64,000 nt of DNA from Stigmatella aurantiaca (GCF_900109545.1 NZ_FOAP01000022.1:1-64000), one strand, 5' to 3'. Numbered from the stretch's first letter, positions 32,178-41,208 are shown. Numbers and translations are program-made. The notes: generated from the sequence alone by a model not told the origin.

Positions 32178-34007
32178 TCACTTCGCGGGGGCCCCCGGCG
32201 CCTCCGTGGGCGCATCGACCTTGAAGCCCGCGCGCTCCAGCATGGCCCGCATCTCGCTGCGGGCCACCGCCTTGCTCAGCGCCTCGTTCGGGTCCACGAT
32301 CTTCTTCTTCACCAGTTCCAGCAGCGCGTCGTTGAGCATCGTCATGCCCTGGCCGCGCGAGGTCTGCATCACCGAGGGAATCTGGAACGTCTTTCCCTCC
32401 CGGATGAGGTTGGACACCGAGCCCGAGCACAGCAGCACTTCCTGCGCCGGCACCCGTCCGCCCCCGATGCGCTTGCACAGCGTCTGGGTAATCACGCCCT
32501 TGAGCGACTCGGAGAGCATCATGCGGATCTGCGCCTGACGGTCCGAGGGGAACTGGTCGATGATGCGGTCCACCGTGGAGGCCGCCGTGTTCGTGTGCAG
32601 CGTGCCGAACACCAGGTGTCCCGTCTCCGCCGTCTCGATGGCGATGGCGATGGTCTCCAGGTCCCGCATCTCGCCCACCAGCACCACGTCCGGGTCCTCG
32701 CGCAGCGCCGCCCGGAGCGCGTTCTTGAAGGAGTGGGTGTGGACGCCCACCTCGCGCTGGTTCACCAGACAGCTCTTGTTCTTGTGAACGAACTCGATCG
32801 GGTCCTCGATGGTGATGATGTGGTCCTCGCGGTGGCGGTTCACGTAGTCGATCATCGCCGCCAGCGTGGTGGACTTGCCCGAGCCCGTGGGCCCCGTGAC
32901 GAGCACCAGCCCCTTGCTCAGGAAGCACAGGTCCAGGATGTGCTTGGACAGCCCCATCTCCTCCGCGGTGCGGATGGTGTTGGGGATCTGCCGCAGCACC
33001 GCGCCGATGCCCCGGCGGTCCTCGAAGACGTTCACCCGGAAGCGCGCCGCCTCCGTCTCGTAGGCGAAGTCCGTGTCGTGGATCTCCTCCCACTGCTTCT
33101 TGTTCTTCTCCGGCGCGATGCTGAAGAGCAGCGCCTTGAGGTGGTGGGAGGAGAGGACGGCGTACTCGGAGATCGCCACCATGTCCCCGTCGATGCGCAT
33201 GTGCGGCACCGTCTCGCTGGCCAGGTGCAGGTCCGAGGCCCGGCGCGCCAGCATCAGCTCCAGCAGGCCCAGCATCTCCTGCTTGTGCCCGGACGTGTCG
33301 CCGGACATCTGGATCAGCTGAGGCTCCGCCACCACGGGCGCGGGGGCCGGGGGCTGGGCCAGGGGCACCGCCGTCATGGGCCGGGCGGCCTGGGGCGCGG
33401 GCGCGGGCGCGGGCGCGGGCTTGGAAGGCGCTCCCGCCAAGGCCGCGGCCGGCAGCGGGGCCGGCGTCATGCCCGGCCGCGCGTTCTGGGACACGGGCAC
33501 GGGGGTGGCCGCCGGGGGCGCCGGGCGCGAGGCCGGGGCCGGGGCCGCGGCAGGCACCGGCGCGGGCGTGGGCGGTGGAATGGGCGCGGGCGTCGTCAGG
33601 GACAGGGGAATGGCGGTGGAGAACGAGGGGGTGAAGCCCTCGGCGGCCAGCTGCATCATCTCGGCGGGCGAGGCCAGCTCGAGCTCCCCTTCCGCCGAGT
33701 ACCCCGGCACCCCCGGCGTCATCCACGCCTTCACGTGGCCCTGGACGTTCTCCAGCTTCACCTGCACCGGGCCCCCCGGCGACTGGTAGGAGAAGGCGCT
33801 GGCCCCCTCGGCCGGAAAGCCCCCGCGCTGCTCGGGGGGCACCAGCTCCGCCAGCGCGCCCAGGATCTGCTGCGAGGTGAGGTTCTGCTTCAGCACCGGC
33901 AACAGGCCGGACGCGGTGCGCATGTTCACCCCGTTGCCCGTCTCGAAGAGCAGCTCCTGCCCTGCGTCCTTGAAAAGCTTTTCGATGATGGGGTCGAGCC
34001 TGGGCAT
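32178..34007 (-). CDS. PilT-family ATPase with N-terminal extension
   Basis: This 609-residue hexameric type IV pilus retraction-type ATPase is about 230 residues longer than PilT. The PilT core starts near 245 (ASDLHL, MRIDGD), with Walker A GPTGSGKST (372-380), Asp box TIEDPIEF, Walker B VLVGEMRD, His box TLHTNTA and the PilT-type SNLIREGK loop. Residues 1-100 look like a second, decayed copy of the PilT N-terminal domain (see the separate observation), and 138-225 is an Ala/Pro linker. ATG 34007 follows the upstream stop by 4 bases. It is a paralogue, not the main PilT, since pil genes are absent nearby. Confidence 0.9.
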   Translation of the reverse strand: MPRLDPIIEKLFKDAGQELLFETGNGVNMRTASGLLPVLKQNLTSQQILGALAELVPPEQRGGFPAEGASAFSYQSPGGPVQVKLENVQGHVKAWMTPGVPGYSAEGELELASPAEMMQLAAEGFTPSFSTAIPLSLTTPAPIPPPTPAPVPAAAPAPASRPAPPAATPVPVSQNARPGMTPAPLPAAALAGAPSKPAPAPAPAPQAARPMTAVPLAQPPAPAPVVAEPQLIQMSGDTSGHKQEMLGLLELMLARRASDLHLASETVPHMRIDGDMVAISEYAVLSSHHLKALLFSIAPEKNKKQWEEIHDTDFAYETEAARFRVNVFEDRRGIGAVLRQIPNTIRTAEEMGLSKHILDLCFLSKGLVLVTGPTGSGKSTTLAAMIDYVNRHREDHIITIEDPIEFVHKNKSCLVNQREVGVHTHSFKNALRAALREDPDVVLVGEMRDLETIAIAIETAETGHLVFGTLHTNTAASTVDRIIDQFPSDRQAQIRMMLSESLKGVITQTLCKRIGGGRVPAQEVLLCSGSVSNLIREGKTFQIPSVMQTSRGQGMTMLNDALLELVKKKIVDPNEALSKAVARSEMRAMLERAGFKVDAPTEAPGAPAK

Positions 34008-34011
34008 GGTC

Positions 34012-34524
34012 TCAGCGCGAGGGGAACTCCACGTACGCGACGTGGTGTTTGTTGATGAGGGCCATCCGCTCCCCCTGGATGAGCCGGAGGAAGGACGGGG
34101 TGCCGTTGAGGTAGTCCGTGAGCCGCGAGCGGTCATCGGGCTGGAGGTAGGTGACGAGCCCCTGGAGCCGCTGGCCATCCACGAGCCGCACCTCCACCTC
34201 GTGCTCGGTGAGGATGGTGAGCCGCTCCTCCTCGCGCAGCTCGTGCGCGGCCTCCACCCAGGCCACCGCGATGCTCGCGCTGTTCACGAAGGTGACCGTC
34301 TCGCGCGTGGCGTCCGAGACGGGCACGAACTTCGCCTGGCCGTTGAGCAGGTCCGAGAGCCGCTCGCCGTGAGGACTGTCCGGCACGCCTTCGGAGAGAA
34401 AAACATGGACCTCGCGCGTCTCCCCACCGGGGAGGACGAGCTGGACCGGGACACGCCGTTTCGGGATGCGGAAGTCTTCCAAGGCGAGGGCCGTTTCTAG
34501 CACGGCCAGAACGGCCCTTCCCAC
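34012..34524 (-). CDS. Unknown protein with an internal duplication
   Basis: This protein of up to 170 residues has no family I can name. Two halves align: RLSDLLNGQAKFVPV...FVNSASIAVAWVE and RLTDYLNGTPSFLRL...LINKHHVAYVEF, each preceded by a V-x-L strand and a G-x-V turn, so it is a tandem of one small beta domain. It ends 4 bases before the PilT-like ATPase gene, so the two are probably coupled and may work together. The start is uncertain: GTG 34524 is the longest, and a GTG a few codons later or a TTG could be used; the duplicated part begins about residue 25. Confidence 0.6.
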   Translation of the reverse strand: MGRAVLAVLETALALEDFRIPKRRVPVQLVLPGGETREVHVFLSEGVPDSPHGERLSDLLNGQAKFVPVSDATRETVTFVNSASIAVAWVEAAHELREEERLTILTEHEVEVRLVDGQRLQGLVTYLQPDDRSRLTDYLNGTPSFLRLIQGERMALINKHHVAYVEFPSR

Positions 34525-34545
34525 CCTCCCCTGGAATCCATGCTC

Positions 34546-35094
34546 CTAACTCCGGGTGAACACCGGGCCCCCGGTGCCCTCGGCGGCCGACACGAGCTGT
34601 CCCACCGTGGGCATCGGCCAGCTCAGCCCCCGCTGCGTCCGCCACTGGCCCGCCCACTCGCGGAACACCGCCAGCTGCGTGAGGCTGGGGGCCACCTGCC
34701 ACCGCGCCGCCTTCAGCCGGTGCAGCGCCTCCAGGGGCGAGTGCCCCAGCGCCACCATCACACACAGCGCCAGCGTCGCGCTCCGCCCGATGCCGTACTC
34801 GCAGTGGATGTAGACCTTGTGGCCCCGCGCCAGGCGCCCCGTCACCCAGGCCACCCCGTCGGTGAGCATCCCACGTTGAACGCCGTGCAGATCCAAGGTG
34901 GGCAGGTGCAGCAGGCAGATGCCATGCTCGCGCAGGATGTGCTCGTCGTCACACATCTCCCGCCGCAGGTCCACGATGTGGCCAATGCCCAGCGCCTGGG
35001 CCAGGTGCCCGGCCGCCTCGATGGGGAAGCTGCCCCCCACCGCGAGTCCGTCCGTCACCCAGTCGAGGTTCAGATTCCACTGTGGCCCGCTCAT
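34546..35094 (-). CDS. Dual-specificity protein phosphatase
   Basis: This 182-residue cytosolic phosphatase has the signature HCEYGIGRSA (H97-A106), with nucleophile Cys98 and Arg104 of the Cx5R loop. Asp68 in PTLDLHG is a candidate general acid. It resembles small atypical DSPs (VHR/PTPMT-like) and may reverse Ser/Thr/Tyr phosphorylation by the many kinases of these bacteria, or act on phosphoinositides or RNA. ATG 35094 lies after GGGAGG. It is on the same strand as the PilT pair, 21 bases upstream of the first frame. Confidence 0.88.
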   Translation of the reverse strand: MSGPQWNLNLDWVTDGLAVGGSFPIEAAGHLAQALGIGHIVDLRREMCDDEHILREHGICLLHLPTLDLHGVQRGMLTDGVAWVTGRLARGHKVYIHCEYGIGRSATLALCVMVALGHSPLEALHRLKAARWQVAPSLTQLAVFREWAGQWRTQRGLSWPMPTVGQLVSAAEGTGGPVFTRS

Positions 35095-35217
35095 GTCCCC
35101 GTGCGCCTCCCGCCCCCCGTCGTTCCGCGGCCAAGATAGAAACGCCCCCGGGCCTCCGGGAGAGGGGGGGCGCCACAAAGCGTGAGGGGGGGCGGACCGC
35201 GGGCGCTTCCGAGGGTC

Positions 35218-35796
35218 CTACATGTCCGCGGCGGGCTGGGCGGCGCAGGGCGTGCCCAGGGCCCGATCGATGTGGGCGCGCAGCTCGCCGGGCACCCAGG
35301 GGGTGGCCAGCGTGAAGTGGCTCCGCGGGCCGCTGCCCTGGGAGGAGGTCTGCTGACGGCCCAGCACGCTGGACAGCAGGATGCGGGGCCCTTCGTAGGC
35401 GTGGTCCACCAGCCGGGCCAGGAACCACGAGGCGCCCCGCCCATCCATCAACGCCAGGTCGAGGATGATGGCGGACACCGAGGGCCGCGCGGCGAGCTTG
35501 CGCAGCGCGGAGGTGAAGTGCGTCGCGTGCAGCAGCTCGAAGTTCCGGGCCAGCTCGCGCGCCACGTCGTTGCGCACGCTCACCTGCTCGGCGATGACAA
35601 GCACGCTCGGCTCGCGGTCCGAGCCGGCGCGGTCCGGCGGCGAGGAGCGCAGCCGCACCGGCGCCACGCCCGAGGCGGAGGACATGCCCAGCACTCCCGG
35701 AATGAAGGCCCTGCGCCGCAGGCCCTTGATCTCCGTGGCGGCGGAGTCTTGCAAGACCGGCAAGAAGCCAGGGATGGAGGGGAGCGGTTTAGACAC
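35218..35796 (-). CDS. Pseudo-receiver protein
   Basis: The product is 192 residues from GTG 35796 (other starts are possible, including a Met at 35685 just before the receiver). The C-terminal two thirds is a receiver fold in which the central Asp is kept (IILDLALMDGRG), but the acidic pair reads AEQ instead of DDE, the Thr is Ser (LLSSV) and the conserved Lys is Thr (LATPWVPGEL). The N-terminal 50 residues are unlike any domain I know. It lies upstream of the phosphatase gene on the same strand. Confidence 0.65.
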   Translation of the reverse strand: MSKPLPSIPGFLPVLQDSAATEIKGLRRRAFIPGVLGMSSASGVAPVRLRSSPPDRAGSDREPSVLVIAEQVSVRNDVARELARNFELLHATHFTSALRKLAARPSVSAIILDLALMDGRGASWFLARLVDHAYEGPRILLSSVLGRQQTSSQGSGPRSHFTLATPWVPGELRAHIDRALGTPCAAQPAADM

Positions 35797-36017
35797 GTAA
35801 GCAGAGTAAACCCCTCCCGGCGCGAGACGCAATCGCGGGTTCGGCTCAACTCAAGACGCATACATGCCCTGGTGCGTCAGGCGTCAACGTAGGCATGTCC
35901 AGCGTGGACCGGGAGCCCTGTCCTGGAGGCAGGAAGCCCGCCCAGCGGGGGCCGCACCGGGCCCCCCGCCCGCCGTTTCACATGCCGTTCACGGGGGCGA
36001 AACCTATTGTTTTCTTC

Positions 36018-36560
36018 ATGACGAAGACACGTTTCGCGTTGAGTGCCTTGGGCCTCCTGCCGGTGGGCCTGCTTGCCAGCGGGCAGGCCCTCGCGGCCGA
36101 GGGGGAGGAGCTGATTCTGCGCACGCCTCAGACCGCCCTCAGCGCGCGCGTCACGCCGGATGCCATCACCGGCCCCACCTTCCAGCTCTTCCACTCGCCC
36201 AGCGCCATCCGGGGACGGGCCTATGACCGGGTGGTGAACCTGGCCATCTCCAAGGAGGAAGTCACCGGCAGCGTGGGCAGCCTGCCGGTGCGGATGCGCC
36301 TGGAGCGGCAAGGCCAGGAGGCCACCCTCCGCGGCACCTTCGCCGGCCGGTACATCCAGCTCGCCTGGGGGCCCGAGAAGCTGACGGGCACCCTGGGGCG
36401 CTGCGGCTACGACTTGCGGTTCGCGAATGGCGCCTACGTGGGGGAGCGGGCCTGCGGCGGCCTCATCGAGACGCCGGTGTCGCTGGAGATTCCCGAGGCC
36501 CTGGCGAGCGAAGGTGACCTCCAGGTGGCCGCCGCCCTGGCGCTCGTGCTCGGACTCTAG
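36018..36560 (+). CDS. Secreted protein of unknown function
   Basis: This 180-residue protein has a clear signal peptide (about 1-28, cut near ALAAEG). The rest is beta-rich with repeated GxxG turns and two cysteines that could pair (GRCGYD and RACGG). I do not recognise a family. ATG 36018 is chosen as the start of the signal peptide although no SD precedes it; ATG 35982 is in frame 12 codons earlier. The last 98 bases overlap the 3' end of the convergent MYXO-CTERM gene, an unusual long tail-to-tail overlap. Confidence 0.6.
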   Translation: MTKTRFALSALGLLPVGLLASGQALAAEGEELILRTPQTALSARVTPDAITGPTFQLFHSPSAIRGRAYDRVVNLAISKEEVTGSVGSLPVRMRLERQGQEATLRGTFAGRYIQLAWGPEKLTGTLGRCGYDLRFANGAYVGERACGGLIETPVSLEIPEALASEGDLQVAAALALVLGL

Positions 36561-38544
36561 CGGCCCACAGCCCCAGCAGCCCGGCCAGGCCCCCCAGGCC
36601 TCCCGCCGGGCCCGCGCCACACCCGCAGCCCGCCTCCAGCTCCCGGGGCTCCACCACCTCGAAGGCCGTCACCTGCGAGCGGAGCGCCTCGCCCTCCTGC
36701 GTGCCGAGCACCCGGGCCGAGACCTGGTGCATCCCGGGCGCCAGGGCCTGCTCCGCGGACAGCACGTAGCGAAAGCGCCCTTCGGCATCCGCGGACACCT
36801 GGGCCACCTCCACCGTATCCACCTCGACGGACACCCGTGCGTCCGGCGGGCTCTTCCCGGCCAGCAGCGGCGTGGGCTCCACGCGCGCGCCCTCCACGGG
36901 CACCACCATCACCACCGCCGGCGCGCCGGCGTTCTCCCCGCCCACCTCGAAGAGGACCGGCGCGGACAGCGCACTGAAGAGGCCCTGCCAGGAGGCGGAC
37001 ACCCGCACCTCGTGGGCGCCCGGGCTCAGGTCCGTGGGGGCTTCATACGCGAAGCGCTCCTGGGCCTCCTCCAGCTGGACTTCCGCGAAGGGCTGGCCAT
37101 CGAGCACGAGCGAGACGTGCGCGCCCGGCGCCGCCGTTCCCTCGAACCGGGGGCGTGAGGCCACCCCGCGCGCCCCGCTCAGCGGCTGGCTCAGCACGGG
37201 CGGCGCCAGCGGCCCCACGGGAAAGGAGACGCTCCGCAGAAGCCCCTGGGAGGGCGCGTCCTGGCCCGCCACGGGGCCTGCCCCGCGCGAATCGTTCTGG
37301 ATGCGCCAGGTGCCGGCGGCCCCGGCGCGCGCGGACGCGGGACAGGCCAGCGGGGTGCCCTGGAGCAGGATGACGCCGCCTGCGCCCCCGCCCCCCGGCC
37401 CCGTCTCCTCCGTGGCATGCGTGGTGTCCCCGCCCTGGCCCCCGGAGGCCTCCACGCCGCCACAGGCCAGGGCGCCCCCCGACCGGAGCGAAACGGCCCC
37501 GCCGGCCCCGCCGCCGCCCGCGCCATCGTCTCCGTCCAGCCGCGTGGCCGCCGCGGCGCTCCCATTCGCCAGGAAGCGGCCCGGGCCCTGCACCTGGCCT
37601 GCACGGATGAGCATCGCCCCACCGCCCGCGCCGCCCGCGGTGCCAAACGTGTTGTTGCCCTCCCCTTCGCCGCCGCCGCCGCCGAAGACGAGGCGCTCGA
37701 AGGGCGAGTACACCACCGCGGCGCCGCCCAGGCCGCCCACCGCCCGCGCCCCATCCACCACGGCGGAGCGCCCGCCCTGGCCGCCCACGCCCCCATGCCC
37801 GCCCCCGCCGCCGCCCGCGTTGTGGCAGTTGCCGCCGCCGCCGCCGTTGGCCAGGTTGCCCCGCCCGGAGGCCACGCCGAAGCGCTCCGCCACCAAGCCC
37901 TCTCCTTTATAGGCGCCCCCGCGCGTGACGGGCACATCGACGTCCGAGCACCCGGTCCAGCGGGCGTGGTTGAACATGCTGCCGCCCCGGAACCCCAGCC
38001 CCGCCACGGTGACGGTCCCCGCGTTGGACAGCGTGCCGGTGACGAGGAACACCAGGAGCCCGCCCACCTGCCCATCCCACGGCGCCGCGCGCAGCGAGGC
38101 CCGCTCGCCCACCTGCACCTGCGTGTATTCCGGCACGCTCACCACCTGCGTACCGGGCGCGGGGTAGCCGTGGAGCAGCGGCGCCGTCAGCCGGACCCCC
38201 GCCGCGGAGACCGACTCCACGCGCGCGAACTCGAACTGGCCCACCGGGCCACCGGAGAGCGCCAGCGGGGCCTGGGCGCCGGAGTCCGGCGTGGGCGTCA
38301 GCCCCGAGGAGGCGTGGAGCAGCACCAGCTCTCCCGCCGTGAAGCCGGCGGCGTCCGCCACGGCCAGCTCCCGCGCCCCCGCCGCCACGGGCGTGCTCAG
38401 CGGGCTGTAGCGGTTGATGACGGCGGAGTCCGTGTCCTTCACGGACAGCGAGCCGCTGCGCCCCGAGCCGAAACCGAAGGTGTCTGGCTCCGCGAGCACG
38501 CGTTGCGCCACGAGAAGGCCGAGCCAGAACAGAACCATCCGCAT
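36463..38544 (-). CDS. AgmC-like glycine-rich protein with a degenerate MYXO-CTERM tail
   Basis: This 693-residue secreted protein has a signal peptide of about 18 residues. A beta-rich N-terminal domain (about 20-190) is followed by a glycine-rich middle (about 195-430, with GGGGGNCHNAGGGGG) and two Ig-like repeats (about 460-640) of the AGTxVSVxVDGxxVAxVxxxxxGxF type. The end has a CGCG motif and hydrophobic helix as in MYXO-CTERM, but the basic cluster is replaced by ARVRARAPGRRPPG and about 25 extra residues. The order matches proteins annotated as gliding motility AgmC. It is 79 bases downstream of a close paralogue and overlaps the convergent gene. Confidence 0.82.
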   Translation of the reverse strand: MRMVLFWLGLLVAQRVLAEPDTFGFGSGRSGSLSVKDTDSAVINRYSPLSTPVAAGARELAVADAAGFTAGELVLLHASSGLTPTPDSGAQAPLALSGGPVGQFEFARVESVSAAGVRLTAPLLHGYPAPGTQVVSVPEYTQVQVGERASLRAAPWDGQVGGLLVFLVTGTLSNAGTVTVAGLGFRGGSMFNHARWTGCSDVDVPVTRGGAYKGEGLVAERFGVASGRGNLANGGGGGNCHNAGGGGGGHGGVGGQGGRSAVVDGARAVGGLGGAAVVYSPFERLVFGGGGGEGEGNNTFGTAGGAGGGAMLIRAGQVQGPGRFLANGSAAAATRLDGDDGAGGGGAGGAVSLRSGGALACGGVEASGGQGGDTTHATEETGPGGGGAGGVILLQGTPLACPASARAGAAGTWRIQNDSRGAGPVAGQDAPSQGLLRSVSFPVGPLAPPVLSQPLSGARGVASRPRFEGTAAPGAHVSLVLDGQPFAEVQLEEAQERFAYEAPTDLSPGAHEVRVSASWQGLFSALSAPVLFEVGGENAGAPAVVMVVPVEGARVEPTPLLAGKSPPDARVSVEVDTVEVAQVSADAEGRFRYVLSAEQALAPGMHQVSARVLGTQEGEALRSQVTAFEVVEPRELEAGCGCGAGPAGGLGGLAGLLGLWAARVRARAPGRRPPGGHLRSPGPRESPATPASR

Positions 38545-38623
38545 GGGGCCATGCTGCCCCAGCCTCCCACCAAGGGTCGAGACACCTGCCCTGCCTTTTC
38601 GGGCGCGCCCCAGGAACGCGCCT

Positions 38624-40633
38624 TCACCGGCACCGGGAGCGGCGGCGGCGCAAGGCCCCGAGTGCCAGCAGTCCTCCCAGCACCCCGCCCCCCGCGCCGG
38701 CCGAGGCCCCGCACCCACAGCCCACCCCCAGGGAGGTGACGACCTCGAACCGCGTGGGCACGGGCGCGGGACGGGTGCCCTCCTCCAGGAGCTGGGCGGT
38801 GGCGGCGTGGGGCCCGGGGGCCAGGGCCTGCCCGGCGCTCAGCGTGTGGTGGAACCGGCCCTCGCCATCCACCTCCACCTGGGCCACCTCCACCCCGTCC
38901 ACCTGGAGGCTCACGCGCGTGCCCGCCAGCGCCGTGCCGGCCAGCAGCGGCATGGGGCCCACCACCTCGTCCTGGCCTGGCACCACCAGCAGCGGCTGCG
39001 CCCCCGCGTCCTCCCCGCCGTCCGGCCCGGGCAGCCCTCCGGACACCTCGAAGCGGTGCGGGCCCACCACGGGGCTCCAGACGCCCAGGAACTCCGCGGC
39101 GGCGCTCAGCGCGTGCGGCCCTGGGGCCAGGGGCGTGGTGACCTGGAACGAGAAGATGCCACTCCGGTCCGCGTCCACGGAGGCCAAGGGCACCCCATCC
39201 ATGAACAGGTGCACCCGGACCCCTTGCCCCGCGTCGAACTCGAGGAGGGGGCGCGGATCCACCCCCGTGGCGCCCTGCGCGGGGGAGAGCAACGTGGGCG
39301 CGGCGGGGGCCTGGAACGGCAGGGCGACGCTCTGCGCGCGCCCCGAGGCATTCCCCGCGTTGCCATTGGAGGGGGTGGCCCCGTGGGAGTCGTTGCTCAC
39401 CGCCGACCGGCCGGCGGTGCCCCCCGGGACCGGGGACAGACAGGCGATGGAGTCACCCTGCAGGAAGACGACGCCCCCGCCGCCCCCGCCGCCGGGACCG
39501 AGCGCGGCCACCGTGTCGCGCACATCCCCGCCGTTGCCCCCGCGCGCCGACGCGGCGCCGCAGATCAACCCGCCCGCCGACCGCAGGACGATGGCGCCGC
39601 CCGCCCCGCCGCCGCCCGCCCCATCCTCTCCCTGGGTAATCAATGGCTGGGCCCCCTCGGCGGTGAAGAGCCCCGTCCCGTCGATCTTCTGGGCGCGCAG
39701 GAGCATCCACCCGCCGCCCGCCCCGCCCCCGGAGCCCCGGTTCTCATTGCCCTCGCCCGAGCCGCCGCCCCCGCCAAAGAGCAGGCGCTCGGTGGGGGTG
39801 TACACCACCGGGGCCCCGCCCAGGCCGCCCACCGCCTGGTCTCCCCGCGCGGCCGAGGCCCGCCCGCCGGTGCCGCCCACCCCCGCGTGCGCGCCGCCCC
39901 CGCCGCCCGCGTTGTGGCAGTTGCCGCCGCCGCCCCCGTTGGCCAGGTTCCCGTAGCCCGAGGCCGAGCCGTAGCGCCCCACCACCAGCCCCTCGCCCTT
40001 GTAGCTGCCGCCGCTGGCCGCGGGCTCGTCCAGCCCCACGCACCCCTCCCGGTCCTCGTGGCTGATGAACCGTCCCCCGCGAAAGCCCGTCCCCGAGACG
40101 GACACCTCGCCGTCGTTGAGCAGCGCCCCGGACACCAGCGCCACGAGGATGCCGCCCTTGCTCCCATCCCAGGGCAGGGCCCGCAGCGAGGCCCCCTTCT
40201 GGATGGTGAGCTGGGTGTACTCGGGCACGCTCACCACCTGGGTGGCCCCGCCGGGATAGCCGTGGAGCAGCGGCGCCGTCAGCGTCAGCGTGCTGGCGGA
40301 GACCGAGGCGACGCGCGCGAACTCGTACCGGCCCACCGTGCCGCTGGCCAGGTGCAGGGGCTGCGGGTCGCCCGAGGCCGGCACGGGCGTGAGCCCCGTG
40401 GACTGGTGGACGAGCACCAGGCCCCCGGCCGCGAAGCCGGTGGGGGTGGCCACCTCCAGGGACACCGCCCCCGCCGCGGCGCTGGCCTTCAGCGGGGCGT
40501 AGCTGTTGATGTTCCGGTTCTGGGTGGACACGGTCAACACGCCGTCGCGGCCCGTGCCCAGTCCGAAGGTGTCCGGCTCCGCGCCCACGCGTCCCGCGAG
40601 CAGCAAGGCAAGCAGTCCCAGGGTGATTCGCAT
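38624..40633 (-). CDS. AgmC-like glycine-rich protein with MYXO-CTERM tail
   Basis: This 669-residue paralogue of the next gene downstream has the same signal peptide context (AEPDTFGxGxGRxG), the same beta-rich domain, glycine-rich middle with GGGGGNCHNAGGGGG and two Ig-like repeats. It ends in a textbook MYXO-CTERM: CGCG, a Gly/Ala/Leu helix and RRRR. That tail directs sorting to the cell surface by a Cys-dependent pathway in myxobacteria. The start is ATG 40633. Roughly half the residues match the other copy, so the pair is an old tandem duplication. A role in adventurous gliding is by family name only. Confidence 0.87.
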   Translation of the reverse strand: MRITLGLLALLLAGRVGAEPDTFGLGTGRDGVLTVSTQNRNINSYAPLKASAAAGAVSLEVATPTGFAAGGLVLVHQSTGLTPVPASGDPQPLHLASGTVGRYEFARVASVSASTLTLTAPLLHGYPGGATQVVSVPEYTQLTIQKGASLRALPWDGSKGGILVALVSGALLNDGEVSVSGTGFRGGRFISHEDREGCVGLDEPAASGGSYKGEGLVVGRYGSASGYGNLANGGGGGNCHNAGGGGGAHAGVGGTGGRASAARGDQAVGGLGGAPVVYTPTERLLFGGGGGSGEGNENRGSGGGAGGGWMLLRAQKIDGTGLFTAEGAQPLITQGEDGAGGGGAGGAIVLRSAGGLICGAASARGGNGGDVRDTVAALGPGGGGGGGVVFLQGDSIACLSPVPGGTAGRSAVSNDSHGATPSNGNAGNASGRAQSVALPFQAPAAPTLLSPAQGATGVDPRPLLEFDAGQGVRVHLFMDGVPLASVDADRSGIFSFQVTTPLAPGPHALSAAAEFLGVWSPVVGPHRFEVSGGLPGPDGGEDAGAQPLLVVPGQDEVVGPMPLLAGTALAGTRVSLQVDGVEVAQVEVDGEGRFHHTLSAGQALAPGPHAATAQLLEEGTRPAPVPTRFEVVTSLGVGCGCGASAGAGGGVLGGLLALGALRRRRSRCR

Positions 40634-40698
40634 GCGCGCATGGTGCCCCAGTCCCCCGAAACGGGTCGAGCACCGCGCGCCGCCGCACGTCCGCCGCC

Positions 40699-41208
40699 TT
40701 ACGCCCCCTTGCCCTGCGCGGTGATTGACTGGAGCGCTTCGCGGTTCAAGGGTTCGAAAAAGGACTGGCGGAGCAGCCGCGGCAGGGCGCGCTTGTCCAC
40801 GCACAACAACTGGAGCGCATCGGCCCACTCGCCCAGCACCGCCACCGCACGCACCCCCGCCTCCTGCCGGTACACATCATTGAGGTTGTGCACGAGCCCG
40901 GGCAGATCCTCCACCTCCCAGCGCTCGGTGTGCCCCTCCACGAGCGCATGCAGCTCCAGCCGGGGCCGCTCCCGCACGTCCACCAGCTTGAAGCGCCGCG
41001 CCGCGCCGCCCATGGCCAGCGTGAGCGGCCCCACGAGCTCGTCCGGACGGACGTTGAGCGCCGCCGTCAGGCCGCCCTGGAGCAGCCCCGCCTCGCACAG
41101 GCGCAAGACAGACACGTGGGGCGGCTCGCCCGGCACGGCCACGCGGGCGGCGGCGTCACGGTCCTGCACCAGATGCTCACGGGAGAGCGCGTCAACCACG
41201 GAGGCCAT
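40699..41208 (-). CDS. Conserved hypothetical protein
   Basis: This 169-residue soluble protein has no signal peptide or membrane segment. Alternating hydrophobic strands around FKLVDVRERPRLELHALV and WEVEDLPGLVHNLNDVYRQ suggest a compact alpha/beta fold. I do not recognise the family. ATG 41208 has AAGGAG 7 bases upstream, which argues for a real gene. It ends 65 bases before the AgmC-like gene start on the same strand and may be the first gene of that unit. Confidence 0.6.
   Translation of the reverse strand: MASVVDALSREHLVQDRDAAARVAVPGEPPHVSVLRLCEAGLLQGGLTAALNVRPDELVGPLTLAMGGAARRFKLVDVRERPRLELHALVEGHTERWEVEDLPGLVHNLNDVYRQEAGVRAVAVLGEWADALQLLCVDKRALPRLLRQSFFEPLNREALQSITAQGKGA

Noticed and set aside
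37650-39960. Repeated GCCGCC/CCGCCC tracts that look like DNA repeats
   Set aside because: They encode the glycine-rich central parts of the two AgmC-like proteins and follow the reading frame.
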